NCBI GenBank assembly: GCA_037442365.1
Contig: JBBIQK010000060.1
Span: 1-16,679, forward strand
Direction: 5' to 3'
From: GBS-DC sp037442365
GTDB taxonomy: Bacteria; Armatimonadota; Fimbriimonadia; Fimbriimonadales; GBS-DC
Length of the DNA: 16,679 bases
Below the pieces are notes generated by a model. The model was not told the origin of the DNA. It was given only the letters and a program-made list of their open reading frames with translations, and did no database searches. The position numbers and the translations under genes are program-made. This document shows, in pieces, positions 1 through 6,422 of this stretch (position 1 is the stretch's first letter; each line of letters opens with the position of its first letter).

Positions 1-207
1 CGGGGGATAGGGGGCGTTTGTGGGGTTGATTGGGGAAGGCATTCCAAAAATGGGGTGTGCCTTCCCCCAAGTGAACTCAAGTGATGTACCCTTACCAGCT
101 CTCCCAACGGGTTGGGAGAGGGGGACAAAGGGGGTGAGGGCTACAAAGCGCCGATTTACGAACTATGACCCGCAGATTGGTATGACACGCTTGGGAGGTG
201 AATAGCG
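1..207. repeat. G-rich intergenic repeat region with two perfect hairpins
   Basis: No convincing gene is present here. The plus strand carries many G runs of four to five bases at 2-25, 32-35, 120-125 and 130-136. There are two perfect inverted repeats. A 10-bp stem pairs GGGGAAGGCA (32-41) with TGCCTTCCCC (58-67). A 9-bp stem pairs CTCTCCCAA (99-107) with TTGGGAGAG (112-120) around a CGGG loop. The second hairpin, followed by a G-rich tail ending GGTGAGGG, resembles dispersed REP-like elements seen between genes in many GC-rich bacteria. Either hairpin could end transcription of a gene lying left of the window. Dispersal across the genome is inferred, not shown. Confidence 0.55.
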
Positions 208-1539
208 ATGCGAAACGTCTTTGTGGTTCTGGCGGTTGCAGGCGCACTGTGTCTCGCGCAGGGTCAGGCAACGCTGCGGTGGCAGCGTCTGTACGGCGTG
301 AGCGGCTACGAAACACTGTTTAATGCCATGCAGTACGACGGCGCAGAGACCCTCTATCTGCTGGCGACACTGCGTCAACCTGAAGGCGAGGATGGAGTCA
401 GTCTGGCGCGTTATACCCTGCGCGGCGCGCTCCTGGACGCGCGTCCGCATGGATTGTCGAACGGCGCTCAGGAGGAAGGCTTTGGGCTGCATCTATTGCA
501 TGACGGCGCTTGTATCGTCGTTTGTGCCCTCTCCGAGCCTATTGAACAGATTAGCGATCGAACCACCCTCGTCTATTATCCTGCCGTTGGCAACCCTACG
601 ATGGAACGGCGCGCTTACGGTTTGCCCGCCGCGTTGGCGGCAGGCGATAATCAACTGTTTGTCGCCACGCGAGCGCCCAATGGGCGAGCCACCTACCTGA
701 TTATTGACTCCGTAATGTTTACCTATCGCGAGATAGGGATTAGCTCCGACGCCGTTGTTCTGGACGCGGCGTGGGAGGCGTTGGGGGGAGTGGCGCTGGG
801 CGGCTGGACTGGTACAGAAATTGGACGCACCGGCTTCTACTGGCGCAACAACGCCTTCACCTACCGCAACGAGCCGTTCAGCTATACCTCGCAGGTGCAG
901 CCCCTGCCCAACGGTACTGTGGTCACGCTCTGGGGCAGCGGCGACCAGAACGAAGCGTGGATGTACGGACCTGATGGACTTCAGGCAGAGCGACTATCGC
1001 TCCAATCGGCGACCAGCAGCTCAGGCGAGATATTCCTTTATGTGCTTGCACAGGGCGCGGGCGGGCACATCCTCGTGCGCCTTGACGACGCCACACTCAC
1101 CCGTCAGTGGGAGTTGCCGCTTGACGACTTTTCTGTCGGACACTGGGCGGTGGACTCGGCGGGGCATGTGTACCTGCTCGGCGATGTCTACGGCAGCATG
1201 GAGCTTCGAAAAATCCGTCCCGATGGCTCACTGGTCTGGCAGATGCCGGCGCCTCGCTCGATGCCCCCACCCTACCTGAAGCGCATGCTGCCCCTGTCTG
1301 ACGGAAGAGTGTTGCTTGCAGGGGATGCGCCGATGGCGGGGGGCGAATGGGGCGTCATGGTCGCGCTGATTGGGCGGCTGGGCGACACGAATGGCGACGG
1401 CTGCGTGGATGACGCCGACTTGCTGCGTGTGCTAACCGCCTTCGGCAGCGACGCATTCGCCGCAGACCTCAACGCCGACGGTATTGTCGACGACGCCGAC
1501 CTGCTGGAGGTGCTATTCGCCTTCGGTACAGGGTGCTGA
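208..1539 (+). CDS. Secreted protein with C-terminal dockerin-type Ca2+ loops
   Basis: The 443-residue protein starts with a clear signal peptide (basic MRN, then a hydrophobic run to about residue 20 ending AQGQA). Start ATG 208 is supported by GGGAGGTGA about eight bases upstream. The central ~370 residues resemble a propeller-like beta repeat protein, with recurrent G-x-L/V-x-x-x-R-x-x-G-D turns, but I recognise no enzyme family there. The C-terminus has two EF-hand-like 12-residue calcium loops, DTNGDGCVDDAD (about 393-404) and DLNADGIVDDAD (about 420-431), each followed by a short helix: the duplicated dockerin type I pattern. No cohesin is visible nearby, so the module may be a calcium-stabilised surface or export tail rather than part of a cellulosome. 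A weak GGTATGAC box at 179-186 could be its promoter. The function of the body is unknown. Confidence 0.85.
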   Translation: MRNVFVVLAVAGALCLAQGQATLRWQRLYGVSGYETLFNAMQYDGAETLYLLATLRQPEGEDGVSLARYTLRGALLDARPHGLSNGAQEEGFGLHLLHDGACIVVCALSEPIEQISDRTTLVYYPAVGNPTMERRAYGLPAALAAGDNQLFVATRAPNGRATYLIIDSVMFTYREIGISSDAVVLDAAWEALGGVALGGWTGTEIGRTGFYWRNNAFTYRNEPFSYTSQVQPLPNGTVVTLWGSGDQNEAWMYGPDGLQAERLSLQSATSSSGEIFLYVLAQGAGGHILVRLDDATLTRQWELPLDDFSVGHWAVDSAGHVYLLGDVYGSMELRKIRPDGSLVWQMPAPRSMPPPYLKRMLPLSDGRVLLAGDAPMAGGEWGVMVALIGRLGDTNGDGCVDDADLLRVLTAFGSDAFAADLNADGIVDDADLLEVLFAFGTGC

Positions 1540-1563
1540 GTCCGAACGGTTTTGACTCCCTAT

Positions 1564-1608
1564 GGCTCTCCTGCGACAACACGAGCAGCAGGAGAGCCTA
1601 TTTCGTTT
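1564..1608 (+). terminator. Hairpin terminator after the dockerin protein gene
   Basis: A perfect 11-bp stem, GGCTCTCCTGC (1564-1574) pairing with GCAGGAGAGCC (1588-1598), with a 13-nt loop, is followed by the T-rich TATTTCGTTTCG. It lies between the dockerin gene stop (1539) and the promoter of gcvPB. It would separate the two transcription units. Confidence 0.65.
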
Positions 1609-1619
1609 CGCCTCGAATC

Positions 1620-1628
1620 GGGTACACT
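1620..1628 (+). promoter_or_regulatory. -10 promoter element of gcvPB (GGGTACACT)
   Basis: GGGTACACT ends nine bases before the gcvPB ATG at 1638, and no Shine-Dalgarno lies between them. The expected transcription start is within one to three bases of the ATG, so the mRNA is probably leaderless. There is no recognisable -35 hexamer. The box matches the GGGTAtaCT pattern seen before several other genes in this window. Confidence 0.5.
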
Positions 1629-1637
1629 ACTCCTGTT

Positions 1638-3146
1638 ATGGGTCGCACTGTGGATTTTCCGCTGATTTTTGAGCGCAGTGTGCCTGGTCGACGCGGCGTG
1701 CGTCCCCCCGTGTGCGATGTGCCCACCCAGCCGCTTGCGGAGCTGCTCGGTGAGCAGAATCTGCGCACGGAGCCGCCCGCCCTGCCCGAAGTGAGCGAGC
1801 TGGACACTGTGCGCCACTACACCCGCCTGTCGCAACGCAACTACGGCATCGATGTCGGCTTCTACCCCCTTGGCTCCTGCACGATGAAGTATAACCCGCG
1901 CATCAACGAGAAGGTCGCCGCCCTGTCGGGCTTCACGCACGCGCACCCACTCCAGCCTGAATCGCTTTCGCAGGGCGCGCTGCAACTGATGTACGAACTG
2001 CAGCAGGACCTGAAAGCCATCACGGGCTTCGCGGAGGTCACGCTGCAGAATGTCGCGGGCGCTCACGGCGAACTGCTGAGCCTGATGCTCATCAAGGCGT
2101 ACCACGAGTCGCGCGGGGAGGGCGACAAACGCAAAATCGTGCTGGTGCCCGACTCGGCGCACGGCACGAACCCCGCCTCCGCCGCGCTGTGCGGCTTCAC
2201 CGTCAAGTCCATCCCCACCAACGCCGAGGGCGACACGGATCTGGACGCCCTGCACGCCGCGCTGAGCGACGAAGTGGCGGCGATGATGCTCACCAACCCC
2301 AGCACGCTGGGACTGTTCGACCGCAACGCGCGTCGGGCGTGCGAACTGCTGCACGCAGCGGGCGCGCTGGTGTTCTGCGACGGGGCGAATATGAACGCGC
2401 TGGTCGGGGTCGCGCGCCCTGCCGACATCGGATTCGACTGCATGCACCTGAACCTGCACAAGACCTTCTCCACCCCGCACGGGGGCGGCGGTCCGGGCGC
2501 AGGGGCGGTCGGAGTCTCCGAGCGGCTGGCGCCGTTCCTGCCCACGCCGCGCATCGTGCAGACCGCCGAGGGGCGCTACGCGCTGTCGTATGACTTCCCG
2601 CACTCCATCGGGCGCGTGCATGCGTTCTACGGCAACTTCCTGAACCTTGTGCGGGCGTATGCCTATATCCGCGCCTATGGCGGGCGCGACCTGCGCACGA
2701 TTGGCGAATTCGCCGTGCTGAACGCCAACTACATGCTGGCGCGTATCCGCCACGCCTTCCCGCCCGCGGTGGATCGCCTGTGCATGCACGAGTGCGTCGT
2801 CACGGCGAAGCACTACAAGCAGAGCTATGGCGTGCGCGCGTTCGACATCGCCAAGCGGCTGCTGGACTACGGCTTCCATCCGCCCACGATGTATTTCCCG
2901 CTGATCGTGCCTGAGTGCCTGATGATCGAGCCGACCGAGTCGGAGAGCAAGCAGACGCTGGACATGTTTGCGAACGCGCTGCTGGAGATTGCCCGCGAGG
3001 CGATGGAGCAGCCAGAGTTGTTGCTGAACGCGCCGCACAATACGCCCGTGCGCCGTCTGGACGAGGCGGGCGCGGCGAAGAATCTGCTACTGCGATGGCA
3101 GGGCGCGGTGATTTACCCGCAGGAGGTTCCTGCCTGCGCCTGCTGA
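1638..3146 (+). CDS. gcvPB: Glycine dehydrogenase (decarboxylating) subunit 2, P-protein beta chain
   Basis: This PLP-dependent subunit, with GcvPA, decarboxylates glycine and passes aminomethyl to lipoyl-GcvH in the cytoplasmic glycine cleavage system. The 502-residue length fits the family. Visible hallmarks are GFYPLGSCTMKYNPR (about 74-88), the AHGTNPAS segment (174-181), and the PLP-lysine motif NLHKTFSTPHGGGGPG with Lys275. The reading frame opens upstream at 1533, but ATG 1638 is chosen because homology begins there (MGRTVDFPLIFE), a -10 box lies just upstream, and the extra 35 codons cross the terminator hairpin. No gcvPA, gcvH or gcvT is in view, so the usual gcvT-H-PA-PB cluster is broken up. 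The next gene overlaps its 3' end and is a lipoyl-type transferase, which fits lipoylation of GcvH. Identity is near certain. Confidence 0.95.
   Translation: MGRTVDFPLIFERSVPGRRGVRPPVCDVPTQPLAELLGEQNLRTEPPALPEVSELDTVRHYTRLSQRNYGIDVGFYPLGSCTMKYNPRINEKVAALSGFTHAHPLQPESLSQGALQLMYELQQDLKAITGFAEVTLQNVAGAHGELLSLMLIKAYHESRGEGDKRKIVLVPDSAHGTNPASAALCGFTVKSIPTNAEGDTDLDALHAALSDEVAAMMLTNPSTLGLFDRNARRACELLHAAGALVFCDGANMNALVGVARPADIGFDCMHLNLHKTFSTPHGGGGPGAGAVGVSERLAPFLPTPRIVQTAEGRYALSYDFPHSIGRVHAFYGNFLNLVRAYAYIRAYGGRDLRTIGEFAVLNANYMLARIRHAFPPAVDRLCMHECVVTAKHYKQSYGVRAFDIAKRLLDYGFHPPTMYFPLIVPECLMIEPTESESKQTLDMFANALLEIAREAMEQPELLLNAPHNTPVRRLDEAGAAKNLLLRWQGAVIYPQEVPACAC
3119..3126 (+). promoter_or_regulatory. 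Ribosome binding site favouring a CTG start for the LipM-like gene
   Basis: GCAGGAGG lies inside the last codons of gcvPB. It is correctly spaced (seven bases) only to CTG 3134. In the reading frame of the downstream gene no ATG, GTG or TTG falls within a usable distance after it. Confidence 0.5.
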
Positions 3147-3811
3147 ACGAGGGCGTCTGCCCGCCCGAAGCGAACATGGCGCGCGATTACGCCCTGCTGG
3201 AGGCGTTCCAGCAAGGCGAGATTCCGCCCACGCTGCGCGTTTATCAGTGGGCGTCGCCTGCGCTGACCTACGGCGTGAACCAGCAACTACCCCCACGCCT
3301 GATTGAAACCTGCCAGTCGCTGGGCATCCCGATGTTCCGTCGCCCGACGGGGGGCAAGGCGGTGCTGCACGGGCACGATTTGACAGTCGCGCTGGCGTCC
3401 AGCGTTGGCGAGCGTCTCTACCCGCGTCAGGTGTACCAGCAGCTTGCGCCCGCACTGGTGGAGGCGTTCCGCATGGTGGGCGTACCCGCTGTGCAGGGGC
3501 ACGCGCCTGCGCCCGATCCGCGCGGCATGGACGACGGCGGCGACTGCTTCGCCACGCCCGCAATTGCCGATATTGTGCATACCGAAACGGGCGTCAAGCT
3601 GATGGGCTGTGCGCTGCTGGTGCGCGGCGCGCATGTGCTGATGCAGGCGTCCATCCCACTGCGCCTACCTGATGTGCCCGTTGAGCAGCTGTTCGGGCAT
3701 CCGCACCCTGCGCCCCCGCCGCTGGACGCCGACGCGCTGACCGACGCCCTCTACCGCACCCTGACTCGGCTCATACACACGCCCGCGAGCGCCATAAACA
3801 CCGCGCCGTAA
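3134..3811 (+). CDS. LipM-like octanoyl/lipoyl protein transferase (LplA family)
   Basis: This is a cytoplasmic BPL/LPL-fold transferase that would attach octanoyl or lipoyl groups to lipoyl domains such as GcvH. Visible motifs (numbering from the start used here) are the N-terminal LLNEG..PEANMARDYALLEA, RRPTGGKAVLH (69-79), DCFATP with Cys138 where LipM has its acyl-carrying Cys, and the GVKLMGCALL lysine (155). The Cys favours LipM over ATP-dependent LplA. Start choice: AGGAGG at 3121-3126 is spaced seven bases from an in-frame CTG at 3134, where family homology begins. ATG 3095 is possible but lies before this ribosome site, and ATG 3176 would cut conserved residues. The gene overlaps gcvPB by 13 bases, implying translational coupling. 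At 225 residues it is shorter than LipM (about 280). Its last 61 bases overlap the 3' end of the convergent transporter gene. Confidence 0.87.
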   Translation: MRLLNEGVCPPEANMARDYALLEAFQQGEIPPTLRVYQWASPALTYGVNQQLPPRLIETCQSLGIPMFRRPTGGKAVLHGHDLTVALASSVGERLYPRQVYQQLAPALVEAFRMVGVPAVQGHAPAPDPRGMDDGGDCFATPAIADIVHTETGVKLMGCALLVRGAHVLMQASIPLRLPDVPVEQLFGHPHPAPPPLDADALTDALYRTLTRLIHTPASAINTAP

Positions 3812-4959
3812 AGGAACACATTCCGGTAATCATCGCCCGTAAGGTCCGCCACCACGCCCGCCAGCTGCGGTCCCAGCACCGCTGAGAGGTTGGACGCCAT
3901 ATAATACAGCCCCGTGATGATGCCCGCCCGAAGCTGCGGCGCTGTGTCGTACAGCGCGGGCAACGAGTTCACATTCACCAGCGCCCAGAACATCCCTGCA
4001 GGCACCAGAAAACCGATTAACATGGGCACGGACTGCACGAAGTAGCCATACAGCAGCATGCAGGTCAATCCCCCGACGCCGAGCAGGATAATCGGCTTGC
4101 GTCCGAATCGCGTCGCCAACAGCCCACTGGGCAGAGCGCACAGGATGAACGCCGCAGGCAACAGCGCGACCAGCTGCCCCATCTGGTCGGGCGGCACCCC
4201 GAGCGCCTCCCGCCCAATCAGCGAGAGCAACGCCTCCAGCGCGGTGAAGCCCATAAACCAGCTCAGAATCGCGCCCAGCATCCACAGGACGGACGGGTCG
4301 CGCGCGCGGAGAAGGGCGCGTGCGCTCTCCAGCAGCCCTGCCTCTTTCTCCTCTGCCTCGTGAATCTGCGTGCGCGGCTCATGCACGCACAGAATCGCAA
4401 TCACCAGCGCGAGCGCCATCACTCCGCTGCCGAACAGGAACGGCGCATACCGCCCGTACTGCCCGTAGAGCCAGCCGCCGCCGAAGTACGCCAGCGCCGC
4501 GCCCACCCCCAGCATCAGGTTGATAATCCCGTTCGCGAGGCTGCGCTGGCGGGAGGGATACAAATCGCCAATCAGCGCCACGCCTGGCGAGCGGAAGAGC
4601 GCGTTCCCGAAGTTGGTGAAAAAGATGGCTGCCATCACGCCGTATGCAGTGGTCGCGCTGGGCACAAACAGGAACGCCATGAGCGCAATCGGCGCGCCTG
4701 CAAGTACCCACGGCTTGCGCCTGCCGATGCGCGTGCGCGTGCGATCCGAAAGCTGCCCCACAATCGGCTGCAGAAACATGTTCAGGTAGTTGTCCCATGT
4801 CAGCACGAAGGTAATCAGCGTCGCGCTGAGCGCCATCTCGCGCAGGAAGATGGGCACAAAGTGGTTGAAGATGGGCAGGGTCATCCCCATGCCCATGAAC
4901 ATCGCGCCGAGCAGGATGGTGCGCCCGACAGGGAACCGCTCCGAAGGCGGGGCGTGCAT
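3751..4959 (-). CDS. MFS transporter, SLC45/GPH-like sugar type
   Basis: This is an inner-membrane secondary transporter of 402 residues with about twelve hydrophobic segments. The loop 2-3 signature GQLSDRTRTRIGRRKPWVLAG (near residues 68-88) matches the major facilitator superfamily. Its RxRxGRRxP form is typical of SLC45/sucrose-type and glycoside-cation symporters, so a sugar substrate is plausible but unproven. ATG 4959 is chosen because the first membrane segment (RTILLGAMFMGMGM) follows directly. The frame runs on upstream to 5082, but that part would lie inside the divergent gene and has no transporter character. No good Shine-Dalgarno precedes the start; a TATACC about 22 bases upstream may be its -10. 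The 3' end overlaps the LipM-like gene by 61 bases tail to tail. Family confident, substrate not. Confidence 0.85.
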   Translation of the reverse strand: MHAPPSERFPVGRTILLGAMFMGMGMTLPIFNHFVPIFLREMALSATLITFVLTWDNYLNMFLQPIVGQLSDRTRTRIGRRKPWVLAGAPIALMAFLFVPSATTAYGVMAAIFFTNFGNALFRSPGVALIGDLYPSRQRSLANGIINLMLGVGAALAYFGGGWLYGQYGRYAPFLFGSGVMALALVIAILCVHEPRTQIHEAEEKEAGLLESARALLRARDPSVLWMLGAILSWFMGFTALEALLSLIGREALGVPPDQMGQLVALLPAAFILCALPSGLLATRFGRKPIILLGVGGLTCMLLYGYFVQSVPMLIGFLVPAGMFWALVNVNSLPALYDTAPQLRAGIITGLYYMASNLSAVLGPQLAGVVADLTGDDYRNVFLYGAVFMALAGVCMSRVRVR

Positions 4960-4980
4960 GGAAACTTTTTTCGCCAGATG

Positions 4981-4989
4981 GGGTATATT
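4981..4989 (+). promoter_or_regulatory. -10 element of the Cys-rich protein gene (GGGTATATT)
   Basis: GGGTATATT ends four bases before the ATGATG at 4994-4999. Transcription would begin at or next to one of the two ATGs, so a leaderless mRNA is predicted. On the opposite strand the same bases read AATATACCC and may act as the transporter gene's -10. The 34-bp gap would then be a shared divergent promoter. Confidence 0.45.
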
Positions 4990-4993
4990 TCCT

Positions 4994-5419
4994 ATGATGC
5001 GCCGTTTATGGCTTGCGCTGTGGGCGATCTGGCTAACGCTCGCGCCGATAGGCGTGGTGTGGGCGTATGTGTGCGCCTGCACGGGTCAGCCTGCGCTCGC
5101 GTGCTGCGCCCTGAGCAATGACGCGCGCCGCGCCTGCTGCGCATCGCCTGCGGCACGCGCCTGCTGCGCACAGCAGGCGGAGCCATGCAACGGCTGCTCA
5201 GGCTGCTCGCTGGAGCGCGCGAAACCTGCGCCCGCCGCGGCAGCCGCGAGCCGAGTCGCGCTGGAGTGGGCGGACTGGGCGATCGACGCGCCCGCGCTGG
5301 AGGGGCTGACCCTCGTCGCCCCTGTGCGCGCCCGCTTTGAGCTGCCTGCGGTTCGCAATCATTCACCCCCTCGTGAGCCTTCTGCGCCCCGTGCGCCGCC
5401 TCTGTGTTGTGTCCGCTGA
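4994..5419 (+). CDS. Small Cys-rich exported protein, function unknown
   Basis: I do not recognise a named family. The 141-residue product has a strong signal or anchor segment (MMRRLWLALWAIWLTLAPIG), then a region with four CC or CxC pairs and PCNGCSGC: thirteen cysteines in total, eleven of them within residues about 25-75. An Ala/Pro-rich stretch follows, with a short tail ending LCCVR. Repeated CC pairs and CxxC spacing suggest thiol-based metal binding or disulfide crosslinking outside the cytoplasm; this is inference. It starts 34 bp from the divergent transporter. A start at 4997 is equally possible and seems better placed for a leaderless message. A hairpin follows at 5428. The signal peptide and the well-placed -10 box argue that it is real. 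Confidence 0.6.
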   Translation: MMRRLWLALWAIWLTLAPIGVVWAYVCACTGQPALACCALSNDARRACCASPAARACCAQQAEPCNGCSGCSLERAKPAPAAAAASRVALEWADWAIDAPALEGLTLVAPVRARFELPAVRNHSPPREPSAPRAPPLCCVR

Positions 5420-5427
5420 GCGCGCCG

Positions 5428-5446
5428 CGCGGTCAACCTGACCGCG
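5428..5446 (+). terminator. Hairpin after the Cys-rich gene
   Basis: A perfect 7-bp stem, CGCGGTC (5428-5434) with GACCGCG (5440-5446), has a loop of AACCT and begins eight bases after the stop codon. There is no T tract, so it may be a weak terminator or an mRNA 3' end stabiliser. Confidence 0.4.
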
Positions 5447-5478
5447 ACGGGCGGTACTCCATCTCATCTCTACTTGCG

Positions 5479-5495
5479 CTGAGCATCCTGCTCAG
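5479..5495 (+). other. Second hairpin upstream of the barrel protein gene
   Basis: CTGAGC (5479-5484) and GCTCAG (5490-5495) form a 6-bp stem with loop ATCCT, close in form to the AACCT loop of the hairpin at 5428. It lies about 18 bases before the AGGAGG site of the next gene, so it could be part of that gene's leader rather than a terminator. Confidence 0.3.
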
Positions 5496-5524
5496 GCACA
5501 CAGGACATAACACAGGAGGCGAAT

Positions 5525-6364
5525 ATGCGATACTGGAAACAAACTGATTTTGCACAACAATTGCAACATGTGCGCGAAGCGCTCTATGTTTGGAGTGCGG
5601 AAGCGGAGCTTCCGCATGCTGAAGCTGACGCTTCAGCACTCCAAAAGCCACGCACAGCGGATGCGAGTTTCACCAAAAGCCGATTGCGACGCAGCTTGAT
5701 AGCGGTTGGATTGTTGCTCGTGGGTACTTTTCTCAACGGCGTTGCGCAGGAAGGTTCGGGCGGCTGCCCCGCCTGCGTCGTGATACAGTCGCAACAGCGC
5801 AGTGATGTGGAAGTGGGCTTTGCGGAGCTGACCGTGCCGAAAGGGCAACTGAGCTGGTTCACCATCGGCTCGCCCGCGTCGGACGAGAACCGATTCCGCA
5901 GCTTTATCAAGACGGGCGTCACCGATAGGTTCGATCTGGGGATTGGCTACTCGCAGTATGGCGAGCGCACGACCCTGCAGATGACCTACCAGCTCACCCG
6001 GCAGGGCGACCGCGCGCCAGTGAGCCTGCTGACGGGCTACGGCTTCTCGTCGACTTACCGCCAGAGTCAGGAAGGGTTCTACCTGATGGGCGTGCGCACG
6101 GACGGTAACCTCTCGGTGATGGGCGGCTGGCAGCGGCTACGCAACGGGCGCGACATCGGCTTCATCGCCGCCAACTATCGGCTGGATCGGGACACCTCGC
6201 TGATGTTCTACTCCCATCAGGGTGTGATGCCCGGCGAGCCGACTCTGTATAACCTCGCGCTGGTGCGTCGGTTCGGGGACTGGAATCTGGGCGTCTGGTG
6301 GTTCCACCCGACCGCTGAGAGCGATGTAGGCGTCTCCGTCTCGCGCAGCTTCACGCTGCAATAA
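5525..6364 (+). CDS. Putative outer-membrane beta-barrel protein carrying an in-frame palindromic insert
   Basis: The 279-residue protein has AGGAGG at 5514-5519 and ATG 5525, so the start looks sound. A hydrophobic segment (SLIAVGLLLVGTFLNGVAQ, about 57-75) resembles a signal peptide but is preceded by an unusual 56-residue N-terminal extension. After a CPAC motif (81-84), the rest is alternating polar/apolar strands rich in aromatic residues (FDLGIGYSQYGE, LLTGYGFSSTYR, WNLGVWWFHP) ending in Phe-Thr-Leu-Gln. That is the pattern of a small outer-membrane barrel, though I cannot name a family. Codons 22-41 are encoded by a 57-bp multi-arm palindrome, which may have lengthened the N-terminus in frame. 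Function is unknown. Confidence 0.7.
   Translation: MRYWKQTDFAQQLQHVREALYVWSAEAELPHAEADASALQKPRTADASFTKSRLRRSLIAVGLLLVGTFLNGVAQEGSGGCPACVVIQSQQRSDVEVGFAELTVPKGQLSWFTIGSPASDENRFRSFIKTGVTDRFDLGIGYSQYGERTTLQMTYQLTRQGDRAPVSLLTGYGFSSTYRQSQEGFYLMGVRTDGNLSVMGGWQRLRNGRDIGFIAANYRLDRDTSLMFYSHQGVMPGEPTLYNLALVRRFGDWNLGVWWFHPTAESDVGVSVSRSFTLQ
5589..5645. repeat. 57-bp three-armed palindromic element inside a coding sequence
   Basis: The outer 10-bp arms TTTGGAGTGC (5589-5598) and GCACTCCAAA (5636-5645) enclose two hairpins. One is GCGGAAGC-GGA-GCTTCCGC (5597-5615). The other is GCTGAAGC-TGAC-GCTTCAGC (5618-5637). All stems are perfect. The length is 57, a multiple of three, so the reading frame is kept and the element encodes VWSAEAELPHAEADASALQ. 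The architecture is that of a mobile palindromic repeat (REP/RPE-like). No second copy lies in this window. Confidence 0.7.
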
Positions 6365-6387
6365 ACGGCTCACACCGCCGGAACAGC

Positions 6388-6419
6388 GGCAGGTTCCCCA
6401 GCATTCAGGGGAACCTGCC
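6388..6419. terminator. Bidirectional hairpin between convergent genes
   Basis: A perfect 12-bp stem, GGCAGGTTCCCC (6388-6399) with GGGGAACCTGCC (6408-6419), has an 8-nt loop. It lies in the 58-bp gap between the barrel gene stop and the isomerase gene stop and probably ends both transcripts. There are no long T tracts on either side. Confidence 0.7.
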
Positions 6420-6422
6420 CCT

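Noticed and set aside
20..205. Small open frame at the left end (61 codons)
   Set aside because: It runs through two perfect inverted repeats and G runs, has no ribosome site and no protein character.
1599..1637. Glycine riboswitch upstream of gcvPB
   Set aside because: Such riboswitches often control gcv genes, but only about 40 bases separate the terminator hairpin from the start codon and the predicted leader is 0-3 bases. There is no room for one.
1560..3038. Long open frame antisense to gcvPB (about 490 codons)
   Set aside because: The sense strand carries unmistakable GcvPB motifs. The antisense product is rich in Arg, His, Val and Gln without any domain, a by-product of GC-rich codon usage.
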